From Geodermatophilus sabuli (GTDB lineage Bacteria > Actinomycetota > Actinomycetes > Mycobacteriales > Geodermatophilaceae), in assembly GCF_900215145.1 (NCBI RefSeq), contig NZ_OBDO01000017.1:1-64000 (forward strand): 64,000 bases of DNA, given 5' to 3'. Positions 32,748-42,071 of the stretch are shown here, piece by piece. The position numbers and the translations under genes were made by a program. Below the pieces are notes generated by a model. That model did not search any database and was not told the DNA's origin. It saw nothing but the letters and a program-made list of their open reading frames with translations. The stretch's first letter is position 1. Each line of letters begins with the position of its first letter.

Positions 32748-34190
32748 TCAGGTCTCGTCGTCGAGCCAGCCGCGCCGGCGCAACTCGCCGGCCAGCCGCC
32801 GGTAGCCCTCCTCGAGGGGGCCGACCTGGGCGGGGTCGGGGTCGACCACCGCGGCGCGACGCACCATCGCGTCCGCGGCGTCCACCGGCGGGGTGCCGGT
32901 CACCGCGGCGGCGGCCAGGACAGCGGCGCCGAACGCGCTCGACGGCTCCGCGGGGCGGCTCACCGGACGGTTCAGGGCGCTGGCCCGGATCGTCGTCCAC
33001 ACCGCCGATCGGGTGCCGCCGCCCACGACCCGGTGGTCGGCGGAGGCGATCCCGAGGGCGGCCAGCCGCTCCAGGCCGAGCCGCTCGACGAGGGCGACGC
33101 CGTCCAGCCGGGCGCGGTGCAGCTCCGCCGGGGACGGCGAGCCCCCGCCCACCAGGAAGCCGGTCGCGTCCGGCCGGGCGAACGGGAAGCGCTCGCCGGT
33201 GCCGGGCAGCGGGTAGACGGTCCACGGCGAGGGGCCGAGCCGGGCGGCGTCGGCGTCCGCGGCGGCGAGGTCCGGCGGCCCGCCGTCCCCGGTGAGGACG
33301 CCGGCGCCGGCGTTCGAGGCGCCGCCGGGCCACCACCGGCCGTCGGGGGCGAGGTGGGAGTAGACGGCTCCGCCGAACCCGGTGACCTCGGCGTCGGCCA
33401 CCCCTTTGAGCACCAGCGTCGTGCCCAGCACCCCGGCGGTCCGTCCCGGCGCGACCGCCCCTGCGGCCAGCTGCGCCGTGCAGCCGTCCGTCATGCCGGC
33501 CACCACCCGCACGCCCGGGGGCAGGCCGAGGTCCGCGGCGACCGCCGGGCGCACCTCGCCGACCACCGTGCCGGGGTGCACCAGCTCCGGCAGCGCGGCG
33601 ACCGGCACGCCCGCGGCGGCCAGCTGGGCCGCCGGCCAGCGAGCGGCGACCGGGTCGATCCCGGCCTTCAGCGCGTGCGAGGTGTCGGTGACCAGCCGCC
33701 CGGTCAGGTCCGCGACCACCACGTCGGGGACGTGCAGGTACCGCCGCCCCCCGGCGCCCCCGCCGCCCGCGTCCTGCGCGGCCAGCCAGGCCAGCCGCAG
33801 CAGGGTGGACGCCGCGCCGACCGGGCGGCCCGTCGCCGCCGCGACCCGCTCGGCGGCCGCCGCGCCCCGCCGGTCGGCGTACAGCAGCGCGGCGCCCACG
33901 GGCGTCCCGTCGGGGCCGGTGGGGACGACGCTGCCCGAGGTGGCCGTCACCGCCAGCGCGCCGACCGCGGCCGCGCGCGGGCCGAGGTCGGCGGTCACCG
34001 CTCGGACGGCCGCGCGCACGACGTCGGCGTGGACCGGCGGCTGCTCCTGCTCCCCGGGGCGCGGCGACGCGGGCGCCGGCAGCGGGGCCTGTGCGGTCGC
34101 GACGACGTCCCCGGTGCCGACGGCGACGGCCAGCACCCGCACGGCGGCGGTCGCGACGTCGACGCCGAGCACCAGGCCGTCCCCGGTCAC
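32748..34190 (-). CDS. FGGY-family carbohydrate kinase (xylulokinase-like)
   Basis: 480 residues from GTG 34190, which overlaps the HAD stop by GTGA. Sugar-kinase signatures: LGVDVATAAVRVLAV, LAVTATSGSVVPTG, GMTDGCTAQLAAGA, GVLGTTLVLKG and RVVGGGTRSAVW. It is distinct from the rhamnulokinases in this window and closer to xylulokinase/gluconokinase-like members. With the epimerase, aldolase and HAD it suggests phosphorylation of a second sugar or pathway intermediate. I cannot assign the substrate. Confidence 0.83.
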   Translation of the reverse strand: MTGDGLVLGVDVATAAVRVLAVAVGTGDVVATAQAPLPAPASPRPGEQEQPPVHADVVRAAVRAVTADLGPRAAAVGALAVTATSGSVVPTGPDGTPVGAALLYADRRGAAAAERVAAATGRPVGAASTLLRLAWLAAQDAGGGGAGGRRYLHVPDVVVADLTGRLVTDTSHALKAGIDPVAARWPAAQLAAAGVPVAALPELVHPGTVVGEVRPAVAADLGLPPGVRVVAGMTDGCTAQLAAGAVAPGRTAGVLGTTLVLKGVADAEVTGFGGAVYSHLAPDGRWWPGGASNAGAGVLTGDGGPPDLAAADADAARLGPSPWTVYPLPGTGERFPFARPDATGFLVGGGSPSPAELHRARLDGVALVERLGLERLAALGIASADHRVVGGGTRSAVWTTIRASALNRPVSRPAEPSSAFGAAVLAAAAVTGTPPVDAADAMVRRAAVVDPDPAQVGPLEEGYRRLAGELRRRGWLDDET

Positions 34191-34897
34191 GGGCGCCCGG
34201 CTCGCGGCGCGGTGCGCGGCAGCAGCGCCCCGGCCAGCCCGGTGAGGTCCGGCACGGCGAGGTCCGGCTCGGCGAGCTGCTCCGGCGTCGGCTCGTCCGG
34301 GGCCTCCCCGCGCAGCACCCACACCGTCCCCAGGCCCAGCGCGGCGGCCGGCCGGACGTCGGTGTCGAGCCGGTTGCCCACGTGCACCGCCTGCGCGGGA
34401 CCGCACCCGGCCCGCTGCAGGCACCAGGTGAACAGCTCCGGGCTCGGCTTCTCGTGCCCGACCAGCGCCGAGACGCCCCAGACGTCGACGAACGGGGCGA
34501 CGCCGTCGCGGGTCAGCGCGTCGACGACGGTCGCCTCCTGGTTGGCCAGCACGCCGATGCGGACCCGACCGGACAACGCCCGCAGCAGCGGCAGCACGTC
34601 GGGGTACAGGGTCCCGGGCGGGTGCGTCCAGTGCCGCCGGGTGCGCTCGTGCAGCCGCCCGCGCAGCCCGGCGTCGCCGAGCAGCTCGGTGGCCAGCGCG
34701 GTGCGCAGCGAGCCGCCCTGGCGGGCCCGGACGCCGTCGTAGACCCGCTGCACCGCCGCGCGGTCGACCGGACCGCGGCCCTGCTCGGCGCGCAGCTCGT
34801 CGAGCGCGGTGACCACGGCGGCGAGGAAGTTCGCGTCGTCGTAGACCGGTCCGCCGACGTCGAGGAAGACCGCGCGGAGCTCCACCGGCAGCGTCAT
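34187..34897 (-). CDS. HAD-superfamily hydrolase
   Basis: 236 residues. Motif I FLDVGGPVYDD (nucleophile Asp), motif II Asn/Ser in GVLANQE, motif III Lys in VGHEKPSPELF and motif IV HVGNRLDTDVRPAAALG. It is a subfamily IA phosphatase by architecture, with the helical cap between about residues 20 and 90. It overlaps the neighbouring kinase and aldolase genes by four bases on both sides, so it belongs to the sugar operon, perhaps removing phosphate from a stalled intermediate (inference). Confidence 0.82.
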   Translation of the reverse strand: MTLPVELRAVFLDVGGPVYDDANFLAAVVTALDELRAEQGRGPVDRAAVQRVYDGVRARQGGSLRTALATELLGDAGLRGRLHERTRRHWTHPPGTLYPDVLPLLRALSGRVRIGVLANQEATVVDALTRDGVAPFVDVWGVSALVGHEKPSPELFTWCLQRAGCGPAQAVHVGNRLDTDVRPAAALGLGTVWVLRGEAPDEPTPEQLAEPDLAVPDLTGLAGALLPRTAPRAGRP

Positions 34898-35670
34898 GCC
34901 CCGGTGCCGCCCAGCCGGGCGCGGCGCTCGATGACGTCCTCCCGGGCGAAGAACTCCTCGACCTTGGCGGTGTCCAGGGGCGCCACGCCGCCGGCGGCGT
35001 AGGCGGCCACCCGCACCCGCGCGCCCTTGACCGCCATCTCCGACGCGGCCTCGATGCCGGCGGGGCTCGGCGCGTTGACGACGATGCCGTGGTTGCCGAG
35101 CAGGACGAGTGTGGGCAGCTCGCCGTGGATGTCCACGTGCCGGCGCAGTGCCTCCAGGTAGACCCGGCCCAGGTCGATGCCCGGGGTCGCGTACGGCACG
35201 AACAGCGGGCGGCCGATCACCACCGCCTCGTCGGAGTAGACGTGCCGCTCCCAGGCGGTGGCGGCGTGCACGCTGGCCAGCAGCCCCACGACGTCGGTCG
35301 GGTGGGTGTGGCCGACGTACGCGGTCGGCGCGAAGGCCCGCGCGGCCACGTGCACGAGCGTCTCGATGGAGGCCCGCCGGCGCCGGCCGCCGTGCTCGCC
35401 GGCGTCGAGCGCCGCGGTGAGGTCGGCCTGCGTCGCGGTGGGCCCGGCCATCAGCTCCACGAGCGGGTCGACGTCGACGACGACGAAGTCCTCCGCGGTG
35501 GCCGTGCGCATGTTCGACCCCGAGGCCTTGACCACCACCCGCCCGTCGGGCAGCAGCTGGGAGGTGTTGCCCTCCGCGAGGACGACGAGGTCCCGGGAAC
35601 GCTCGCCCAGGGAGCGGGTGAGCGCGACGAGCTCCGCGCTCACCAGCCCCGGGTCCCAGACGGCGGTCAC
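34894..35670 (-). CDS. Class II aldolase/adducin-family protein
   Basis: 258 residues from GTG 35670. Motifs: LVVLAEGNTSQLL, VVVKASGSNM, zinc His pair in VGHTHPTDVVGLL, Glu-type ERHVYSDEAVV and LLGNHGIVV. It resembles the aldolase half of RhaEW and L-fuculose-phosphate/ribulose-phosphate enzymes, so it may cleave or epimerise a phosphorylated ketose. Overlap with permease (GTGA) and HAD (ATGA). The operon therefore has an aldolase separate from the RhaEW fusion at 26599. Confidence 0.84.
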   Translation of the reverse strand: MTAVWDPGLVSAELVALTRSLGERSRDLVVLAEGNTSQLLPDGRVVVKASGSNMRTATAEDFVVVDVDPLVELMAGPTATQADLTAALDAGEHGGRRRRASIETLVHVAARAFAPTAYVGHTHPTDVVGLLASVHAATAWERHVYSDEAVVIGRPLFVPYATPGIDLGRVYLEALRRHVDIHGELPTLVLLGNHGIVVNAPSPAGIEAASEMAVKGARVRVAAYAAGGVAPLDTAKVEEFFAREDVIERRARLGGTGA

Positions 35671-36782
35671 CCGGTTCTCCCGTACCTGCGGCTGGCGTAG
35701 CCGTTGAGCAGCGCGGCGAAGACCAGCACGATCCCCAGGGCGGCCAGCTGCCACTGGGAGCCGGCGTTGCCCGGCACGGCCAGCAGGATGCCGGCGTTGA
35801 GCCAGACGATCAGCAGCGTCGCGAGGACGACGCCGGCCACCCGGCCGATGCCGCCGGTGATCGCCACGCCGCCGAGGACGGCGATGGTGATGGCCGGCAG
35901 CGCCATGCCGCTGCCCGCGACCCCGGCGTCGGGCCGCGCGGAGGCGAACTGTGCCACGGTCACGACCGCGACCAGCCCGGAGATCACCCCGGCGGTGAAG
36001 TAGGCGGTGAACCGGGTGCGCCGCACGTCGATGCCGGTCCACTCCGCGGCCACGTCGTTGGTGCCGATGGCGTAGAGCCGCCGTCCGTACGTGGTGCGGT
36101 TGAGCAGCAGCCAGATGACCACGGCGGTCGGCAGCAGGAAGGTGAGGATGCCCAGCGGCACCTGCAGCGGGTCCTCGCCCCCGCCGATCGGAACCGAGCG
36201 GGCGGCGGAGAAGAAGGCCTGGATCGGGTCGGTGCTGATCGGCTGCTGGTCGTTGATGACGATCGCGATCGAGGAGAACGCGTAGTAGGTCGCCAGCGTG
36301 GTGATCAGCGCCGGGTAGCCGATGTAGGCGATCAGGAACCCGTTGAGCGCGCCGCACAGGCCGCCGAACGCCGCGGCCAGCACGATCGACCCCCACAGCG
36401 GCCAGCCCCACTCCCCGTAGGCGAAGCCGAACACCATGCTGGTCAGGGACACGATGGCGCCGACCGACAGGTCGATCCCGCCGCGGCCGGAGGTGATCAC
36501 CAGCAGCTCGGCCAGCCCGAGCATGACCAGCGGGACGGCGCTGATCAGCGTCGCCGACAGGTAGGACGCGTCGTACGGCGCGGTCAGGTAGTTGCGTGCC
36601 GACAGGGTCAGGAACGTGACGACGACGGCGACGAGCAGGACCAGCAGCAGCACGATCCGCTGGGTGAGCAGCGCCCGGAGCAGCAGCTCGGGCAGCTGCC
36701 GGGCGCGGGACTGCCGGGCGCCGTTCTCGTCGTCCGGGCGCGGGGCCGGCGCCGGGGCCTCGGGGGAGACCGTGGTGCTCAC
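35667..36782 (-). CDS. rhaQ: Sugar ABC transporter permease, RhaQ/RbsC type
   Basis: 371 residues with 8-10 hydrophobic segments and the BPD_transp_2 signature (ELLVITSGRGGIDLSVGAIVSLTSMVFG; GGVAITGGIGRVAGVVLATLLI). A Pro/acid-rich N-terminal tail precedes the first helix. Start GTG 36782 overlaps the other permease by GTGA. It is paired with a second permease, as in RhaPQ systems. The symbol follows the rhizobial rhaSTPQ arrangement and is tentative. Confidence 0.85.
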   Translation of the reverse strand: MSTTVSPEAPAPAPRPDDENGARQSRARQLPELLLRALLTQRIVLLLVLLVAVVVTFLTLSARNYLTAPYDASYLSATLISAVPLVMLGLAELLVITSGRGGIDLSVGAIVSLTSMVFGFAYGEWGWPLWGSIVLAAAFGGLCGALNGFLIAYIGYPALITTLATYYAFSSIAIVINDQQPISTDPIQAFFSAARSVPIGGGEDPLQVPLGILTFLLPTAVVIWLLLNRTTYGRRLYAIGTNDVAAEWTGIDVRRTRFTAYFTAGVISGLVAVVTVAQFASARPDAGVAGSGMALPAITIAVLGGVAITGGIGRVAGVVLATLLIVWLNAGILLAVPGNAGSQWQLAALGIVLVFAALLNGYASRRYGRTG

Positions 36783-37816
36783 GTCGTCCTCCTCGCCCGC
36801 TGCCGGAGCAGGTCGGCCCCGACGGCGATCAGGATGAAGATGCCGATGAACAGGCTGGACAGCTGCGAGCGCCAGCCCAGCTGCGTCACCCCGGAGGTGA
36901 CCGTCTGCACGAGCAGGGCCCCGAGGACGGTGCCCAGCACCGAGCCGCGGCCGCCCATGATCGAGGTGCCGCCGATGACCACCGCGGCGATCGCGGCCAG
37001 CTCCATGCCGGCGCCCACGTTCGGCGCCAGCGTGGAGGTGCCGCGGGCGATGACGAAGCAGGCGGCCAGCCCGGTGAGCAGCCCGGTGAGGACGTAGGCC
37101 GACATCACCCGCCGCTGCACCTTCACCCCGGCCAGCCGGGCGGCGTCGGCGTCCCCGCCGATCGCGTACAGGTGCCGCCCGCCGGGGGTGTGCCGCAGGT
37201 AGTACCAGGCCGCCGCCGCGATGAGCAGCATGACCAGGAAGCTGTGCGGGACGCCGAGGGTGCGGCCGGCCTCGCCCCGGCCGAAGAAGGCCAGCGTGCC
37301 GGGGATGTTGTCGACCGTGGTGCCGCCGAACAGCTGCAGTCCGAGGAACTTGAACAGGTTCGCGGTGCCGAAGGTGATGATGATCGCGTGCACCCGCCCG
37401 TAGGCGATGAGCACGCCGTTGACCAGCCCCAGCAGGCCGCCGATCACGACCGAGAGCGCGACGGCGACCGGCAGGGAGGCCCCCGAGTCGACCATCGCCT
37501 TGGCCACGACGACCGCGCAGACCATGACGATGCCGGCCACCGAGACGTCGATGCCGCCGGTGATGATGATGACCGTCATCCCGATGCCGATGAGCGCGAC
37601 CGGCGCCATGGCCACGAACAGCGGCACGATCGAGCCCTCGGTCAGGAAGGCCGGGGTGGCCAGGGCCAGCGCCACCCAGAGGGCGACGATGACCACGATC
37701 AGCACGATCTCCTGACCGGTGATCGGGAACGGTAGGACCCGGCCCCGCTCCTTCGCGGTGTGGGCCTGCTGCCCGGCCGGGGCGCCGCCGGGGGGCGTGA
37801 GGGTGGACGAGCTCAT
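36779..37816 (-). CDS. rhaP: Sugar ABC transporter permease, RhaP/RbsC type
   Basis: 345 residues. Hydrophobic segments and family motifs VIIITGGIDVSVAGIVMVCAVV, LLGLVNGVLIAYGRVHAIIITFGTANL, GGRHLYAIGGDADAARLAGV and GGTSIMGGRGSVLGTVLGALL. ATG 37816 overlaps the ATPase gene by ATGA. It forms the membrane heterodimer with the permease at 35667. Confidence 0.86.
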   Translation of the reverse strand: MSSSTLTPPGGAPAGQQAHTAKERGRVLPFPITGQEIVLIVVIVALWVALALATPAFLTEGSIVPLFVAMAPVALIGIGMTVIIITGGIDVSVAGIVMVCAVVVAKAMVDSGASLPVAVALSVVIGGLLGLVNGVLIAYGRVHAIIITFGTANLFKFLGLQLFGGTTVDNIPGTLAFFGRGEAGRTLGVPHSFLVMLLIAAAAWYYLRHTPGGRHLYAIGGDADAARLAGVKVQRRVMSAYVLTGLLTGLAACFVIARGTSTLAPNVGAGMELAAIAAVVIGGTSIMGGRGSVLGTVLGALLVQTVTSGVTQLGWRSQLSSLFIGIFILIAVGADLLRQRARRTT

Positions 37817-39369
37817 GCCGCCTCCTCCTGGTCGACCGCGCCGGCGGCGGCGGCCAGGACGTCGGCCTGGCTCGCCCCGGGGCCGAACTCGACCGTCGTG
37901 GTCCCGGCCCGGACGACCTGCAGCCGGTCGGAGATGCGGATGGCCTCGGGCAGGTCCGAGGTGACGATGAGGACGGCGGTGCCCTCCTCGGCGAGGGAGC
38001 GGACGATCCGGTGGATCTCCTCCTTGGCGCCGACGTCGACGCCCTGGGTGGGCTCGGCGAGCACCAGCACCTTCGGCCGCTCCACCAGCTGGCGGGCGAG
38101 GACGACCTTCTGCGCGTTGCCGCCGGACATGGCCGACACCGGCTGCCGCTCGTGCGGCGTCTTGACCGACAGCCGCGCGATGAAGTCCCGCGCCACCTGC
38201 CGCTCGCGCCGCCGGTCCATCCAGGTGCCGAGCTTGGACAGCATCGGCAGGTGCCCGGCGGAGATGTTGAAGGCGATGGACTGGAAGCTGAACAGGCCCT
38301 GCAGCTTCCGGTTGGCCGGCAGCAGGGCGATCCCGAGCCTCTTGGCCGCGCGGGGGGAGTGCGGGGCGATCGGCTTGCCGTCGAGCAGGATCCGGCCGGA
38401 GGTGGCCCGGCGCATGCCGTACACGGTCTCGGCGATCTCCGCGGCCCCCGAGCCGATCAGGCCGTAGAGGGTGACGATCTCGCCCGGGCGGACGGCGACG
38501 TCGACGTCGGAGTACTCGCCCTCGCAGGACAGGCCCTCCAGGACCAGGCGCGGCGGGGCGTCGGGGACGGTGTGCTCGGGCGGGGTGTCCTCGAGGATCC
38601 CGCCGACCATCAGCTCGACGACCCGCCGGACCGAGAGCTCCTCGATGGGCCAGGTGCCCAGGGTCTGGCCGTCGCGCATGACGGTGACCTCGTCGGCGAT
38701 GACGAACAGCTCGTCGAGCCGGTGGGAGATGTAGATGATCGCGACGCCGGTGGAGGCCAGCCGACGGACGACGCCGAAGAGCACCTCGATCTCGGCGTCG
38801 GTCAGGATCGCCGAGGGCTCGTCGAGGATCAGCACCTTCGCGTTGCCGACCAGCGCCTTGGCGATGGACACCTGCTGCTGCTCGGCGATGGACAGCTCGC
38901 TGACCGGGACGGTGGCGTAGCGGGCGGGCAGCCCGATCAGCTCCAGCAGCTCCACCACGCGGGCGTTCTGCGCCGCCCAGTCCACCCGGCCGCGGCGGGT
39001 GATCTCCCGGCCGGTGAAGACGTTCTCGGCGACGGTGAGGTCGGGGAACAGCTGCGGTTCCTGGTAGACGGTCGCGATGCCCAGGGCGATGGCGTCCGCG
39101 GTGCTGGAGATGTTCACCGGTCGTCCCTCGAAGGTGATCCGGCCGGTGTCGGCGGTCGCCGCCCCCGAGAGGATCTTGATCAGGGTGGACTTGCCGGCGC
39201 CGTTCTCGCCGACCAGGGCGTGCACGCTGCCCGCCCGCACGGTCATGTCCGCGTTGCGGATCGCCCGCACGGCCCCGTACCGCTTGGACACGCCTGTCAC
39301 GGACAGCCGCTCGGCGCCGGGGTCGGGCGGTGGGGAGGGCGCCGGCTCGGTCGTTCGGGTCTCGCTCAT
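37813..39369 (-). CDS. rhaT: Sugar ABC transporter ATP-binding protein (two ABC domains)
   Basis: 518 residues, the tandem-ABC form used by ribose, xylose and rhamnose importers. First domain: Walker A GENGAGKSTLIK, signature LSIAEQQQVSIAKAL, Walker B VLILDEPSA. Second domain: a degenerate Walker A region (LIGSGAAEIAETVYG), signature MSGGNAQKVVLARQL and LVLAEPTQGVD. A degenerate second site is normal for the family. Start ATG 39369 has GAGGAGA upstream. It energises uptake with the two permeases and the binding protein. Confidence 0.9.
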   Translation of the reverse strand: MSETRTTEPAPSPPPDPGAERLSVTGVSKRYGAVRAIRNADMTVRAGSVHALVGENGAGKSTLIKILSGAATADTGRITFEGRPVNISSTADAIALGIATVYQEPQLFPDLTVAENVFTGREITRRGRVDWAAQNARVVELLELIGLPARYATVPVSELSIAEQQQVSIAKALVGNAKVLILDEPSAILTDAEIEVLFGVVRRLASTGVAIIYISHRLDELFVIADEVTVMRDGQTLGTWPIEELSVRRVVELMVGGILEDTPPEHTVPDAPPRLVLEGLSCEGEYSDVDVAVRPGEIVTLYGLIGSGAAEIAETVYGMRRATSGRILLDGKPIAPHSPRAAKRLGIALLPANRKLQGLFSFQSIAFNISAGHLPMLSKLGTWMDRRRERQVARDFIARLSVKTPHERQPVSAMSGGNAQKVVLARQLVERPKVLVLAEPTQGVDVGAKEEIHRIVRSLAEEGTAVLIVTSDLPEAIRISDRLQVVRAGTTTVEFGPGASQADVLAAAAGAVDQEEAA

Positions 39370-39432
39370 CGTCTCCTCGCTGCGGCCGGGAGGCCGGGGA
39401 GGGCCGGCGGGCGCCGGCCCTCCCCGGGCGGA

Positions 39433-40485
39433 TCAGTAGTCGAACTGGCCGGCGTTGTCCTTGGTGATGCGCAGCGGCGGTCCGAGCAGCAGCACCTTGG
39501 TGCTCTCGTCGAACGTCACCTCGGGCATGTCCGGGCTCACGTCGTTCGTCGCCTGCAGCTCCTCGCCGTTGGCCAGCTGGACGCCGGTCCACGCGGTCAG
39601 GTAGCCGAGGTTCTCGACGTCCCAGAGGATGCTGGCGCTCGACGAGCCGTCCTCGAGGTAGGGCAGCATCGACTGCGGCGTCCCCAGGCCGACGGTGAAG
39701 ACCTGGCCGATCTTCCCGGCGTCCCGGACGGCCTGGGCCACGCCCGGCGCCGACGAGGTGCACTCGCCGACCAGCCCGGTGAGGTCCGGGTGGGCGTTCA
39801 TGAGGTCGGTCGCCATCTGGGTGGCCGCCGCCTGGTCCTCACCGGCGTAGACGATGTCGACGATCTCGGCGTCCGGGTACTGCTCGGCGGTGTAGGCCTC
39901 CTGCACCTCGATCCAGGCGTTGAGGTTCTCCGCCGTCTGGCCGCAGGAGACGATGGCGTACCGCCCGGAGCCGCCCATGGCCTCCAGGAGCGCGTCGGTG
40001 AGCGCCTGCCCGATGCCCTCGGTCGAGGCCTGGCTGACGAACACCTCGCGCACCGAGTTCGGCGCGTCGGTGTCGGAGGTGGCCACCGCGATGCCGGCGT
40101 CGGCGGCCTGCTGCAGCAGCGGGGCCATGGAGTCGGGGTCGTTGGGCGCCACGATGAGCGCGTCCACGCCCTGCTGGATGTAGGAGCGGACGATGTCGGC
40201 CTGCGCGGCCGGGTCGGCCTCGACCGGACCCTGGTAGAGCCACTCGCAGCCCAGCTCCTCGCAGGCCGCCTGTCCGCCGGTGTTCATCGCCTCGAAGTAC
40301 GGGATGCCCTGCAGCTTCGGGACGAAGGCCACCGTGACCCCGCCGCCGCCCTCGGAGCCGCCGCCCCCGCCGCCGCCTCCGCCGTCAGAGGCGGATCCAC
40401 CGCTGCCCTCGCCGCAGGCGGCCAGCGTCAGGGTCGCGGCCAGGCCCAGGACGGCAGCCGCACTCGTCTTCGTCGTCATCCTCAT
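39433..40485 (-). CDS. rhaS: Rhamnose-type ABC substrate-binding lipoprotein
   Basis: 350 residues. A lipoprotein signal peptide ends in the lipobox LTLAAC; a Gly/Ser-rich tether of about 25 residues follows, then a type I periplasmic-binding fold (VAFVPKLQGIPYFEAMNTGGQ, ALIVAPNDPDSMAPLLQQA, ATSDTDAPNSVREVFVSQA, GLGTPQSMLPYL). The VPKLxGIPYF start and DTDAP motif are typical of RhaS/LsrB-like binders. Start ATG 40485 (or 40479) follows GAGGTG. Between 40486 and 40568 I see no gene. Confidence 0.88.
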   Translation of the reverse strand: MRMTTKTSAAAVLGLAATLTLAACGEGSGGSASDGGGGGGGGGSEGGGGVTVAFVPKLQGIPYFEAMNTGGQAACEELGCEWLYQGPVEADPAAQADIVRSYIQQGVDALIVAPNDPDSMAPLLQQAADAGIAVATSDTDAPNSVREVFVSQASTEGIGQALTDALLEAMGGSGRYAIVSCGQTAENLNAWIEVQEAYTAEQYPDAEIVDIVYAGEDQAAATQMATDLMNAHPDLTGLVGECTSSAPGVAQAVRDAGKIGQVFTVGLGTPQSMLPYLEDGSSSASILWDVENLGYLTAWTGVQLANGEELQATNDVSPDMPEVTFDESTKVLLLGPPLRITKDNAGQFDY

Positions 40486-40568
40486 CGGTCACCTCATCGG
40501 AGTGGGGGTGTGGTTGCCCCGTGGTGCCGTCCAGCTCGGCGAGCCGGCGGTCCCAGGTCGTCGGCTCA

Positions 40569-42071
40569 TCAGGTCGGGATGAGCCCCCGCTGGCGGTCGT
40601 CGTCCTGAGTTCTCTCCCGCAGCAGCGCTGCGGCCTGCTCCCAGCGCGCATCCGGGCGCGGGGAGCACGTGTGGAGGTCGGCGGTCCGGGCGACGACCGC
40701 GCGGGTGTCCGTGACGCCGCCCAGCTCGCCGAGGGCCACCAGCTGGGCGGCGGCGTTGCCCAGGGAGGTCGCCTCGACCGGGCCGCAGTGCACGGGCAGC
40801 CCGGTCGCGTCGGCGGTGGCCTGGGCGAGCAGCGCGCTGCGGGCGCCGCCGCCGGTCACGCAAACCGCGGTGGGCGCGGTGCCGGTGACCGCGGCGATGT
40901 CCTCGGCGGTCACCCGGTAGGAGACGGCCAGGGAGTCCACGACGCACCGCGCGATCGCCCCCGGGCTCTCGGGGACGGGCTGCCCGGTGCGCCGGCAGTA
41001 CTCCTGCACCCGGGCCGGCATGTCGCCGCGGGCGAGGAAGTCGCGGGCGTTGGGGTTGACCAGGCAGCGCAGCGCCGGCTCCCGGCCGGCGAGCTCGGTC
41101 AGCTCGGCGTAGCTGAACTCCCGCCCCTGCGCGGCCCAGGCGCGGCGGCACTCCTGCAGCAGCCACAGCCCCATCACGTTGCGCAGCAGGCGGGTGGTGC
41201 CGGCGTACCCGCCCTCGTTGGTGAGGTTGGCCGCCAGCGAGGCCGGGGTCACGACCGGCCGGGGCAGCTCGACACCCACCAGCGACCAGGTGCCGGAGGA
41301 GATGAACAGCGCACCCGGCTCGGGGAACGGGGTCGCGACCACGGCGCTGGCGGTGTCGTGCCCGGCCGGCGCGATCACCCGGGTGCCGGCCAGCGGGCCG
41401 TCGCCGAGCGGGCCGAGGAGCGGCCCGAGGTCGGTGCCCGGGGGCACGACCTCGGGCAGCAGGCGGGTCGGGATGCCGAGGTCGTCGGCGAGCTCGGTCA
41501 CCCAGCGCCCGGCGGCGACGTCGTAGAGCCCGGAGGTGGACGCGGCGGTGGCCTCGGTGACCCGCGAACCGGCGAGGAGGGAGTGGACGACGTCGGGCAG
41601 CATCAGCAGGGTGGCCGCCCGGTCCAGCCGGGTCGTCGTCCGCGCGTCCGACATCAGCGCGAACACGGTGTTGATCTCGTTGAGCTGGACGCCGGTGGCC
41701 CGGTACAACCGCTCACGGCCGACCATGGCCAGCGCCTCGTCCATCGCCGCGAGCTGACGCGGGTCGCGGTAGCACGTCGGGAGGTCCACCAGGGTCCCGT
41801 CGGCGGCCAGGAGCCCGTAGTCCACGCCCCACGCGTCGACCCCCACGGAGGCGACGGGCGATCCCTCGGCGGCGAGCGTGCCCAGCCCGTCGGTGATCGC
41901 CCGGGTGAGGAGGTCGAGGTCCCAGCGCAGGATGCCGTCGACGACGAAGGGCGTGTGCGGGAAGCGGCTGACCTCCCGGACGGCGAGGCGCTCGCCGTCG
42001 AAGTCGGCCCGCACGACCCGGCCGCTCTCCGCGCCGAGGTCGACCGCGGCCACGGTCGCGACGGCGCTCAC
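40569..42071 (-). CDS. Rhamnulokinase-like FGGY kinase (second copy)
   Basis: 500 residues. The same motif set as RhaB: AVDLGAESGRVVRADF, GVDAWGVDYGLLAADG, YRATGVQLNEINTVFAL, GHDTASAVVATPF, FISSGTWSLVGVELPRP and CVTGGGARSALLAQATAD. It is clearly paralogous to the kinase at 28703 but divergent enough to suggest a different substrate, or the same sugar under other control. Start GTG 42071 overlaps the DeoR gene by GTGA. In rhizobia a kinase of this group (RhaK) is needed for both transport and catabolism of rhamnose. Confidence 0.87.
   Translation of the reverse strand: MSAVATVAAVDLGAESGRVVRADFDGERLAVREVSRFPHTPFVVDGILRWDLDLLTRAITDGLGTLAAEGSPVASVGVDAWGVDYGLLAADGTLVDLPTCYRDPRQLAAMDEALAMVGRERLYRATGVQLNEINTVFALMSDARTTTRLDRAATLLMLPDVVHSLLAGSRVTEATAASTSGLYDVAAGRWVTELADDLGIPTRLLPEVVPPGTDLGPLLGPLGDGPLAGTRVIAPAGHDTASAVVATPFPEPGALFISSGTWSLVGVELPRPVVTPASLAANLTNEGGYAGTTRLLRNVMGLWLLQECRRAWAAQGREFSYAELTELAGREPALRCLVNPNARDFLARGDMPARVQEYCRRTGQPVPESPGAIARCVVDSLAVSYRVTAEDIAAVTGTAPTAVCVTGGGARSALLAQATADATGLPVHCGPVEATSLGNAAAQLVALGELGGVTDTRAVVARTADLHTCSPRPDARWEQAAALLRERTQDDDRQRGLIPT

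Noticed and set aside
40335-40395. GCC/GCCGCC triplet run inside the binding-protein gene
   Set aside because: It encodes the Gly/Ser-rich tether after the lipobox; low complexity, not a mobile or structural repeat.
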